From: Burkholderiales bacterium
GTDB taxonomy: Bacteria > Pseudomonadota > Gammaproteobacteria > Burkholderiales > Burkholderiaceae_C
DNA length: 64,000 nt
Direction of reading: 5' to 3'
NCBI GenBank assembly: GCA_016702555.1
Contig: JADJDV010000002.1
Location: 186,001-250,000, forward strand
A program made the translations under genes and the position numbers. Position 1 is the stretch's first letter. The number at the start of each line of letters is the position of its first letter. Below the pieces are notes generated by a model. It saw only the letters and a list, made by a program, of their open reading frames with translations. It had not been told where the DNA came from and did not search any database. Below are positions 34,613 through 41,581 of this stretch, in pieces.

Positions 34613-35299
34613 CTAGGCCACGCCGTAACGGGCACGGTAGTCCGCCACTGCGACGGCATGCGCCGCGAATTCGTCGCTCGATTGCAGGTAGTGCAGCAAA
34701 TCGCCCAGCCGGGCGATGGCGCACACCTGCAGGCCCAGCGTGTCGCGCACATGGGTCACGGCCGACCAGTCGACGTCGCGGCCGTTCTCGGTCGCCTTCT
34801 CCTGCCGGTCGAGAGCAATCGCCAGCGCGTGCGGCGTGGCGCCGGCGGCCTGGATCAGCGCGATCGACTCGCGCACCGCGGTGCCGGCCGAGATCACGTC
34901 ATCGACGATCAGCACCCGACCTTGCAGTGGCGCGCCCACCAGCACACCGCCCTCGCCGTGGTCCTTGGCCTCCTTGCGGTTGTAGGCAAAGGGCTTGTTC
35001 ACGCCCAGCCGCGCCAGTTCCACCACCACCGCCGCACCCAGCGGAATGCCCTTGTAGGCGGGGCCGAAGATGACGTCGAACTCGATGCCCGAGGCCAGCA
35101 GGGCCCGCGCATAGAATTCCGCCAGGCGACCGAGCTTGGCGCCGTCGTCGAACAGGCCGGCGTTGAAGAAGTAGGGCGACAGGCGCCCCGCCTTGGTCTT
35201 GAATTCGCCGAAGCGCAGCACGCCGCTTTCGATGGCGAACTGCACGAAATCCCGCGCCAGTTGATCCTGATCGGCACTGGCCGCCCGTGGTCCGTTCAT
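34613..35299 (-). CDS. pyrE: Orotate phosphoribosyltransferase
   Basis: The 228-residue enzyme makes OMP from orotate and PRPP. Motifs: FGEFKTKAGRLSPYFFNAG (substrate loop), FGPAYKGIPL, FAYNRKEAKDHGEGG (flexible catalytic loop) and the PRPP site VLIVDDVISAGTA. ATG 35299 is preceded by GGGGGAG. It diverges from xth with only 13 bp between the start codons. Confidence 0.94.
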   Translation of the reverse strand: MNGPRAASADQDQLARDFVQFAIESGVLRFGEFKTKAGRLSPYFFNAGLFDDGAKLGRLAEFYARALLASGIEFDVIFGPAYKGIPLGAAVVVELARLGVNKPFAYNRKEAKDHGEGGVLVGAPLQGRVLIVDDVISAGTAVRESIALIQAAGATPHALAIALDRQEKATENGRDVDWSAVTHVRDTLGLQVCAIARLGDLLHYLQSSDEFAAHAVAVADYRARYGVA

Positions 35300-35312
35300 T
35301 GGAGACTCCCCC

Positions 35313-36107
35313 TTGTTCAAGCTCACCAGCCTCAACCTCAACGGCATTCGCTCGGCCACCACCAAGGGCGTCGAAGCCTGGCTGGAGGCGCACGCGCCGG
35401 ATTGTATTTGCGTGCAGGAGATGAAGGCCCAGCACGCCGACATCGAGGGCCGCTTCGAGATCCTGGCCGGCATGCGCGGGCACTTTCACCTGGCCACCGC
35501 AAAAAAAGGCTACTCAGGCGTCGGCATCTACACCCGGCATGAGCCCAGCGACGTGATCGCCGGCTACGGCTCGCCCGAGTTCGATGAAGAGGGCCGCTAT
35601 CTTGAGGCGCGCTTTGACACCCCCGGCCGCAAGTTCTCCGTCGTCAGCTGCTACTTTCCCAGCGGCTCGTCCGGCCCCGAACGGCAGGAGGCCAAGTTTC
35701 GCTTCCTGGCCGAGTTCTACCCCGTGCTGCACCGCCTGAAGGCCGAGCGCGATTTCGTGCTGTGCGGCGACGTCAACGTCGCGCACCAGGAGATCGACCT
35801 GAAGAACTGGAAGAGCAACCAGAAGAACAGCGGCTTTCTGCCCGAAGAACGCGCCTGGGTCAGCAAGGTCATCGACGAGCTGCAACTGGTCGACGTGTAC
35901 CGCCGCCTGCACCCTGAAACCACGGGCGAGGCCTACACCTGGTGGAGCAACCGCGGCCAGGCCTACGCCAAGAACGTCGGCTGGCGGCTGGACTACCACC
36001 TGGCCACGCCGGCCATTGCCGCGCTGGCGCGCGAGACCGCGATCTACAAGGAGCAGAAGTTCAGCGACCACGCGCCGATCACGGTGGACTACGATTTCAG
36101 TGTCTGA
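35313..36107 (+). CDS. xth: Exodeoxyribonuclease III-family AP endonuclease
   Basis: The 264-residue Mg-dependent nuclease repairs abasic sites. Motifs: LTSLNLNGIRSA (metal Asn), CVQEMKAQ (metal Glu), GYSGVGIYTR, VSCYFPSGSSGPER, LCGDVNVAH (catalytic Asp/Asn), YTWWSNRGQAYAKNVGWRLDY and SDHAPITVDYD (His). It begins with TTG at 35313, the only start that keeps the conserved FKLTSLNLNG N-terminus, with GGAG 8 nt upstream. The same short sequence provides the pyrE ribosome site on the other strand. Confidence 0.9.
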   Translation: MFKLTSLNLNGIRSATTKGVEAWLEAHAPDCICVQEMKAQHADIEGRFEILAGMRGHFHLATAKKGYSGVGIYTRHEPSDVIAGYGSPEFDEEGRYLEARFDTPGRKFSVVSCYFPSGSSGPERQEAKFRFLAEFYPVLHRLKAERDFVLCGDVNVAHQEIDLKNWKSNQKNSGFLPEERAWVSKVIDELQLVDVYRRLHPETTGEAYTWWSNRGQAYAKNVGWRLDYHLATPAIAALARETAIYKEQKFSDHAPITVDYDFSV

Positions 36108-36170
36108 TCGCTACTGAATTTGCAGCTGCCTGCACTGAATTGACATAGGCGATTACCCGTTTTGATTCAA
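36108..36170. repeat. Possible divergent member of the dispersed AGCTATT element family
   Basis: CGCTACTGAATTTGCAGCTG, TGCACTGAATTGACATAGGC and TTTTGATTCAAG follow the xth stop. The order (CTA-T-GAATT, AGCTGC, then TTTTGATTCAA) resembles the other copies, but the match is looser. Confidence 0.3.
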
Positions 36171-36183
36171 GATTTATCCTGCC

Positions 36184-36828
36184 ATGCCCAGCCTGCGTTA
36201 CCAAACGGTTCCTGTCACCCCCTTTCAGCAAAACTGCAGCATCGTCTGGTGCGAGGCCACGAAGCAGGCGGCGGTGATCGACCCTGGCGGCGACTTGTCG
36301 CGCATCGAGGCGGCCGCCAAGCAACTGGGCGTGCAACTCGGCCAAATCTGGCTGACGCACGCGCACATCGACCACGCGGGCGGTACGGCCGAGTTGAGCG
36401 AGCGCCTGGGTCTGCCCATCATCGGTCCGCATCCGGGAGACAAATTCTGGATCGACGGCATTGCCGAGCAGGGGCGCATGTTCGGCTTTCCGCAGGTGGC
36501 CAGCTTCACGCCGACACGCTGGCTGCAGGATGGCGACACGGTGCAGGTGGGCGAGTGCACGCTTGACGTGCGCCATTGCCCGGGCCACACGCCGGGCCAC
36601 GTGGTGTTCCATTCGCCCGCTGCGCGGCGCGCTTTCGTCGGCGACGTGCTGTTTGCCGGCAGCATCGGTCGCACCGACTTTCCGGGCGGCAACCATGAGG
36701 AACTGATCGCCAGCATCCGCGAGCGCCTGTGGCCGATGGGCGACGACACCGTGTTCATTCCCGGTCATGGCCCGGAAAGCACGTTTGGCGAGGAACGCCG
36801 CCACAACCCCTTCGTGCGCGACGCCTGA
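36184..36828 (+). CDS. MBL-fold metallohydrolase (YcbL-type glyoxalase II-like)
   Basis: The 214-residue protein has the metallo-beta-lactamase fold: THAHIDHAGG (HxHxDH metal site), CPGHTPGHVVFH, FVGDVLFAGSIGRTDFPGG and FIPGHGPESTFGEER. The short length without the C-terminal helical domain of true glyoxalase II matches YcbL-like hydrolases, which can act weakly on lactoylglutathione. It is a single gene between a repeat and a LuxR-type regulator. Confidence 0.87.
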   Translation: MPSLRYQTVPVTPFQQNCSIVWCEATKQAAVIDPGGDLSRIEAAAKQLGVQLGQIWLTHAHIDHAGGTAELSERLGLPIIGPHPGDKFWIDGIAEQGRMFGFPQVASFTPTRWLQDGDTVQVGECTLDVRHCPGHTPGHVVFHSPAARRAFVGDVLFAGSIGRTDFPGGNHEELIASIRERLWPMGDDTVFIPGHGPESTFGEERRHNPFVRDA

Positions 36829-36955
36829 ACCCTTGCCGACGGCCCGCGCGGCGGGCGATGGGAATGAATCACAAAAACCGCGTGAGCCGGTCACTGGTCG
36901 CGCGCGGTTCGCATCCCTAGACTGGCGCCATGTTGTCACACCGCTGGAGGCACAC

Positions 36956-37660
36956 ATGGAAGCTGTCACGCTGCTCAGGGAGAAGAACCAGCCGCCCGTC
37001 CGAACCGAAAAGGCCGACGACCTGCAACCCGGCTTCGTGCTGCGTTTGCTGGATGAGATCGACTACGGGCTGGTCCTGGTCAACGCGCAAGGTCGCGTTC
37101 AGCACGCCAACCACCTGGCGCGGCATGAGCTGGCCACTGGCCGGCTGCTGTACGTGGACATCGGGGGCAGCGTCTGCGGCAGCAGCGCCGGCCTGACCGA
37201 TCAACTGATGGAGGCCGTGCTCGGCGCCGTGCAGGGCCGGCGCCGCCTGATCTATCTGACGCGCGACGAGCACACGCTGCCGGTGGCCGTGATCCCGCTC
37301 ACGCACGCGCTCGAGGGGCCGTCCAGCAGCGTGCTGCTGGTGATGGCGCGCCAGCGCGCTGGCGACAACCTGGCCTTGCAGATGTTCGCCCGCGAGCACT
37401 GCCTGACGCCAACCGAGGAGGCGGTGCTGCGCGCCCTGTGCGACGGCCGCGCGGTCGACGAGATCGCCAGCCAGCACGGCGTGGCCGAGTCCACCGTGCG
37501 CACCCAGGTGCGTTCGCTGCGCGACAAGACCGGCGCCAACGGCATCCGGCAACTGGTGCAGCGCGTGTTGTCCCTGCCGCCGGTGGTGCCGGCGCTGCGC
37601 GGCGATGGCCGTCTGCCACGGCGCACGGGCGCCGCTGCGTCAGGGTGGCAATTTGTATGA
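36956..37660 (+). CDS. LuxR-type helix-turn-helix regulator with PAS-like N-terminus
   Basis: The 234-residue protein starts at ATG 36956 with a perfect GGAGG 6 nt upstream. Residues 25-120 look like a PAS sensor (LLDEIDYGLVLVNAQGRVQHAN), and residues 150-205 form a LuxR/GerE helix-turn-helix (LTPTEEAVLRALCDGRAVDEIASQHGVAESTVRTQVRSL). It lacks a receiver domain. It is immediately followed (6 bp) by a Crp-family gene, so the two regulators probably form an operon. The ligand and targets are unknown. Confidence 0.82.
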   Translation: MEAVTLLREKNQPPVRTEKADDLQPGFVLRLLDEIDYGLVLVNAQGRVQHANHLARHELATGRLLYVDIGGSVCGSSAGLTDQLMEAVLGAVQGRRRLIYLTRDEHTLPVAVIPLTHALEGPSSSVLLVMARQRAGDNLALQMFAREHCLTPTEEAVLRALCDGRAVDEIASQHGVAESTVRTQVRSLRDKTGANGIRQLVQRVLSLPPVVPALRGDGRLPRRTGAAASGWQFV

Positions 37661-37666
37661 TGGCGC

Positions 37667-38347
37667 ATGCCCGACGCCGCCGATGGCACGCGCCATGCCT
37701 TGCTGGCGGCCACGCTGCCGCCGCTGGAGGCCGCCTCCGCCCACGTTCAGGCGCTGGCGCAGCGCGGGCTTGAGCGTCGCTACCGGCGCGGCGCGCTGAT
37801 CATCCAGGAAGGCGAGCGCGGCGGTGCGCTGTACATCGTGCGCAGCGGCCGCCTGCGCGCCTTCGTCGCCGACGCCAGCGGCAAGGAGCTGACCCTGGGC
37901 CTGTACGGGCCCGGCGAATACGTGGGTGAGATGTCGCTCGACGGCGGTCCGCGCTCGGCCAGCGTGGAGGCGACGGAGGCCACGGTCTGCACCCTCATCA
38001 CGCGCGAGCAGTTGCTCGGCTACATCGCCGAGCAACCCGACTTTGCGCTGGAGATGATGGCGCGCCTGATCCGACGTGCCCGCCTGGCCACCGAGAACGC
38101 GCGCAGCATGGCGCTGATCGACGTCTACGGCCGCCTGACGCATCTGCTCGACCAACTGGCCGAGCCGCCCGACGCGCAGGGCCGGCGCGTGCTGCGTGAG
38201 CGCATGACCCACCAGCAGATCGCCCACCATTTGGCCTGCTCGCGCGAGATGGTCAGCCGGCTGCTGAAGGATCTGGAAACCGGTGGCTACGTCGCGGTGT
38301 GCGAGCGGCGGCTGGTGTTGCTGAAGGCCTTGCCGGTGCGCTGGTGA
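37667..38347 (+). CDS. Crp/Fnr-family regulator with conserved cyclic-nucleotide pocket
   Basis: The 226-residue protein has a cNMP-binding domain (residues about 15-125) and a C-terminal winged helix (MTHQQIAHHLACSREMVSRL, about 180-200). The phosphate-binding cassette keeps Gly87-Glu88 and Arg96-Ser97-Ala98, equivalent to E. coli Crp Glu72, Arg82 and Ser83, so nucleotide binding is plausible. No Fnr-type N-terminal cysteines are present. It is co-transcribed with the LuxR-type gene and converges on the cyclase-containing operon 63 bp away. Confidence 0.85.
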   Translation: MPDAADGTRHALLAATLPPLEAASAHVQALAQRGLERRYRRGALIIQEGERGGALYIVRSGRLRAFVADASGKELTLGLYGPGEYVGEMSLDGGPRSASVEATEATVCTLITREQLLGYIAEQPDFALEMMARLIRRARLATENARSMALIDVYGRLTHLLDQLAEPPDAQGRRVLRERMTHQQIAHHLACSREMVSRLLKDLETGGYVAVCERRLVLLKALPVRW

Positions 38348-38370
38348 GCGGGCCCTGACTGGGTAGCCTG

Positions 38371-38384
38371 GCGGCCAAGGCCGC
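38371..38384 (+). terminator. Stem-loop between convergent crp-like and protease genes
   Basis: GCGGCC-AA-GGCCGC gives a tight 6-bp stem in the 63-bp convergent gap. No T-run follows, so this is a weak candidate. Confidence 0.3.
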
Positions 38385-38410
38385 GGCTTGCTTCTCCATC
38401 CATCGGACTC

Positions 38411-40429
38411 TCAATCGGGGCTGGGCGCGATGCGCGGCTCGCCGTATTCGTCGCGTGGCCACTGCACCGAGGCCGGGCCCGGCCGCGTATGGGTGGGTGG
38501 CGGATCGGTGGTCAGTGTGCCCGCCAGCCACTGGCGCGCGGCCTGTGGCGCGGCGAAGCTGGTGCCGCGCCCGCGCGAGCGGCTGGCGCTGCGCGTGCCC
38601 AGCAGCAGCAGGCCGGGCAGCGCACTGGATTGCTCGGTGGCCGCCAGCCAATCCACCCCTTGGTGCGGTGGCACACCCAGCGGCGCGGCGCGCTTGCCAC
38701 CCCGCACACCGCCGCCGCTGGCATAGCGCGCGCGCAGGCGTTGGCCCCAGCGTTCGTAGCCGCCCACCATCCAGACTTGGTTGGAGTCGCCGCAACCCGA
38801 GCCGAGCACGCTGCCGCTGCCGGTGACGCGCACCGCGCCTGCCTGGGGCATGTCCTCAGGTGGGGTGACGAAGCGCGTGGCCTGGGCGCGTTGCGGTACA
38901 CCGGGATTCTGGCCGCCCCAGCAGGTGTAGGCGTGCACCGGTTGCAGCAAGGTGCTGCCGGTGGGCGTGAGGGTGAGCGTCCACACCCCAGCCGGTGCGG
39001 CGGGCGTGCCGCTGGCGTTGTCGGGCCTCTGCGTGGGGCCGACGTCGATGAGCACCTGGCGCTGCCACGCTTGGCCCGGACGCCCGCGCATGCGCTTGCT
39101 GACCACCACGCATTGCCCCGGCTGCATACCGGGCGGCGTGCCCAACCAGTCGTTGGCCAGGTGGATGGTCAAGGGCGCGCTGGCACCCGGCGCTTGCAGC
39201 CGCAGCTCGCAGGCGGGCGCGGCTTCATGAAACCACAGCTCCATCGCCACTGGCGCGGCGTTGTCCATGGGCAGCCACCACGGCAGCTTGGCCGCGCTCT
39301 GAACCTTGGCGGCTTCGCCCCAGATCACGGCGTGGCGCCGGGCATCGTGCGCGTTGCCTGCCGCATAGAAGGCATTGAGCTGCACGTTGCGCGACGCCAG
39401 CAACTCGGCCGTCAAGGCGTCCAGCGCGCGCTCGAACCACGACGTGCCATCGTGTGGCCCCATGTCGGTGCCGTAGTCGATCACCAAGGCGATCTCGGCG
39501 TCGTCGGGCGCGCAGTCGGCGATGTAGCGCAGGCCGTCGAGCACCGCGCGGTCGATGCTGCCCAGTCCCGGTGCCAGCGGAATGGCGCGCGGCAATTGCA
39601 CGAAGATCAGGTCGGCGTCCTCGGCATCGTGGCAGGGCTTGGCGTGTCCGGATTCAGTGAGGCTGGGCGAAGTCATGGCGCTGCCCAGCAGGCCCGTCAC
39701 CCACATGCCGTGCGTCAGGCGGCTTTGCACCGCGCCGTAGCGCGCCTGGGCGTAGCAGCGGTCCTCGTTCCAGCCGGGCACGGGCGGGTTGGGCGCCACG
39801 CAGGCGTTCAGTACGTCGCGCCCCACTTGCCGGCCGTAGCCGTAGCCGATGGGCGTGCTGCCCTGCGCGGGGTCGAAGTCGGGGCGCGGGTCCTGGTCCC
39901 ACAACGCCCACACCCGCGTGCCGCCCGCGTTTTGCAGCATCTGGTGCGCAAAGGCGCAGCCGTGGTCGATGGTGGCCAGAATCTTCTTGTTGGCGGTGCG
40001 CAGCGGCGCGGCGGGGGGCGACGCCGGCGTGGTGGGCCGTGCGGCCAGCGGGCGGCGCGGCAGCGGGTTGGCGCACAACTGCAACTCGGTCACGAAAGGT
40101 GCCGCGCCCAGCAACAGCAGCACGGTGGGGCTGACGTCGGCCGTCACGTAGGCGGTGCGTGCGCCGTGCGCCAGCGGGTTCAGGTGGGCATCGGTGATGC
40201 GGGCGCCGGGGTGCGCAGCCACCCAGTCGGCCAAGGTGGCCTGCACGCTGGCGGCCGTCAGGCCCGCAGAAGGCAGCACCACTGTGAAGCCGACCGACAG
40301 CAGCGGCGCGCTGCCGCCATCGGCATGGTCGTCGTAGTGGGCGAACTGGCTGAGCAGCGCACTCAGCAGGTAGGGGTCGCACTTGGCCTGCACCGCCGGG
40401 GGCAGCGCCGGGGCGGCGGGCGCGCTCAT
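38411..40429 (-). CDS. Subtilisin-like (S8) serine protease, cytoplasmic
   Basis: The 672-residue protein is a divergent S8 peptidase. The catalytic set is in canonical order: Asp155 (ATIDHGCAFAHQ), His240 (LTHGMWVTGLLGS), oxyanion Asn359 (AFYAAGNAHD) and Ser624 (GRGTSFAAPQAA). Residues 1-145 are a separate N-terminal domain, and about 260 residues lie between Asn359 and Ser624, including a segment that may be a beta-domain insert. There is no signal peptide or pro-sequence typical of secreted subtilases. Its ATG overlaps the stop of the haloperoxidase-like gene (ATGA). The substrate is unknown; the operon suggests regulation by, or with, cyclic nucleotide signalling. Confidence 0.85.
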   Translation of the reverse strand: MSAPAAPALPPAVQAKCDPYLLSALLSQFAHYDDHADGGSAPLLSVGFTVVLPSAGLTAASVQATLADWVAAHPGARITDAHLNPLAHGARTAYVTADVSPTVLLLLGAAPFVTELQLCANPLPRRPLAARPTTPASPPAAPLRTANKKILATIDHGCAFAHQMLQNAGGTRVWALWDQDPRPDFDPAQGSTPIGYGYGRQVGRDVLNACVAPNPPVPGWNEDRCYAQARYGAVQSRLTHGMWVTGLLGSAMTSPSLTESGHAKPCHDAEDADLIFVQLPRAIPLAPGLGSIDRAVLDGLRYIADCAPDDAEIALVIDYGTDMGPHDGTSWFERALDALTAELLASRNVQLNAFYAAGNAHDARRHAVIWGEAAKVQSAAKLPWWLPMDNAAPVAMELWFHEAAPACELRLQAPGASAPLTIHLANDWLGTPPGMQPGQCVVVSKRMRGRPGQAWQRQVLIDVGPTQRPDNASGTPAAPAGVWTLTLTPTGSTLLQPVHAYTCWGGQNPGVPQRAQATRFVTPPEDMPQAGAVRVTGSGSVLGSGCGDSNQVWMVGGYERWGQRLRARYASGGGVRGGKRAAPLGVPPHQGVDWLAATEQSSALPGLLLLGTRSASRSRGRGTSFAAPQAARQWLAGTLTTDPPPTHTRPGPASVQWPRDEYGEPRIAPSPD

Positions 40430-41571
40430 GGCTGCGGTTCGTTGTTGAGCCAGCGCCATTCGTGCCGCGCCTGCGCCCAGATGTGCAGCAGTTCGCACCG
40501 CTCCATGGCCGGGGGCAGCGTGATGGCGACGTTGGGCAATGCCACTTCGGCGCCCACCTCGGCAGTGGACGGGGCCGGGTCAAACACGCGTTGCGGCACG
40601 CTGGGATTGGTCGCGTCGTGCGCAAAAGCCAGCAGATAGTCGGCCAGCGCCTCGCCCAGCGCGTCGCCCGCGCCCTGGTCCACCTTGAAATGCACGCCAG
40701 AGACGATGCGGTTTTCGGCAATGCGCTCGGCCAAGCGGCTCAACTGGTGGTTGAGGCTGTCCCACGTGGGGTTGGCGCCGCCCACCGGCAGGGTCAGCGC
40801 GGCCAGCAGGCGCGCCGTCACGCGCGCCTCGCAGCCGTGGCCCATGGGGTAGGTGCCGTGGCCCGGCGTGGTGATCATGGGCTGCACCTGGGGTGAATAC
40901 TCCACCGGCCGCGCGCAGGCAAAGATGTGCTTCATCTGCATCTCGACGAACAGCGCCAGCTGGTTGGCGATGTTGAGCACCCGCAGCGTGGCCGGCGTGC
41001 GCGCCGGCGTGATGGGCAACACGGTGGCAAAAAAGGCCAGCACGTTCTGCGTCTGCATCAGGATCTCGGGCGCCCGGTCTTCGCGCAGTTCGGCGTCGGC
41101 AATCACGTCGGCCAGTTGCGCCTTGAACAGCGCGGCGCTTGGCCGGTCGATGCGCAGCGTGCGCGTGGCCAGCGTGCCAGCGAGCAGCGCGCAACTGGAT
41201 CGATCCGGCGCCGCCTGCACGCGCAGGCCGGCCAGCAGGCCCGGCAGCACGATGTAGGGAATGACCCAGCCGTCCCAACGCGCCAGCCGCTCGGCGCAGC
41301 TTTGGGCGGGCGTTGTGCCGGGCGCGATGAAGTCGGTCCACAGCGGCGTGCTGTAGGCCGTAGTGTCGGCGGGGTTGGCGAGTGCGGCGCGGCTACGGAG
41401 GAGGGCCTCGTGACTCGCCGCATAGTCTCCGATCCCGGTTCCTGAGGCTCCCCCAGAGGCACCTCCGGATGCGCCACCTGACGCGCCTCCAGACACCCCC
41501 CCGGAAGCGCCGCCAGATGCGCCACCCGCTACCGCTGCTGCAAAATCGTCAGGCCGTACTTTGACAATCAT
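40426..41571 (-). CDS. Vanadium-dependent haloperoxidase/PAP2-like protein with Gly-Ala-Ser repeat
   Basis: The 381-residue protein fits the vanadate/phosphate-binding pattern K-x6-RP ... P-x-GH ... R-x5-H-x3-D: Lys214 and Arg221-Pro222 (KHIFACARP), PMGH with His245, and Arg288, His294 and Asp298 (NRIVSGVHFKVD). The Ser of the usual PSGH is Met here. It lacks membrane helices and a signal peptide, as in soluble haloperoxidases rather than membrane PAP2 phosphatases. Residues 16-44 are a GGAS tandem repeat. AAGGAGG precedes ATG 41571, 10 bp after the cyclase stop. It could be a haloperoxidase or a soluble phosphatase. Confidence 0.8.
   Translation of the reverse strand: MIVKVRPDDFAAAVAGGASGGASGGVSGGASGGASGGASGGASGTGIGDYAASHEALLRSRAALANPADTTAYSTPLWTDFIAPGTTPAQSCAERLARWDGWVIPYIVLPGLLAGLRVQAAPDRSSCALLAGTLATRTLRIDRPSAALFKAQLADVIADAELREDRAPEILMQTQNVLAFFATVLPITPARTPATLRVLNIANQLALFVEMQMKHIFACARPVEYSPQVQPMITTPGHGTYPMGHGCEARVTARLLAALTLPVGGANPTWDSLNHQLSRLAERIAENRIVSGVHFKVDQGAGDALGEALADYLLAFAHDATNPSVPQRVFDPAPSTAEVGAEVALPNVAITLPPAMERCELLHIWAQARHEWRWLNNEPQP
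41440..41526. repeat. 12-bp tandem repeat coding for Gly-Gly-Ala-Ser
   Basis: Seven degenerate 12-bp units encode (GGAS) repeats with one GGVS variant, residues 16-44 of the haloperoxidase-like protein. The unit is a multiple of three, so copy-number change would alter length but not frame. Confidence 0.75.
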
Positions 41572-41581
41572 TGTTCCCTCC

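Noticed and set aside
36829..36955. GCCCGC-GCG-GCGGGC stem as a terminator of the MBL-fold gene
   Set aside because: Short stem with no T-run in a region full of G+C symmetry; not distinguishable from chance.
41440..41526. Repeated sequence considered as a CRISPR-like array
   Set aside because: Units are contiguous 12-bp codons without spacers and encode Gly-Ala-Ser in a real gene.
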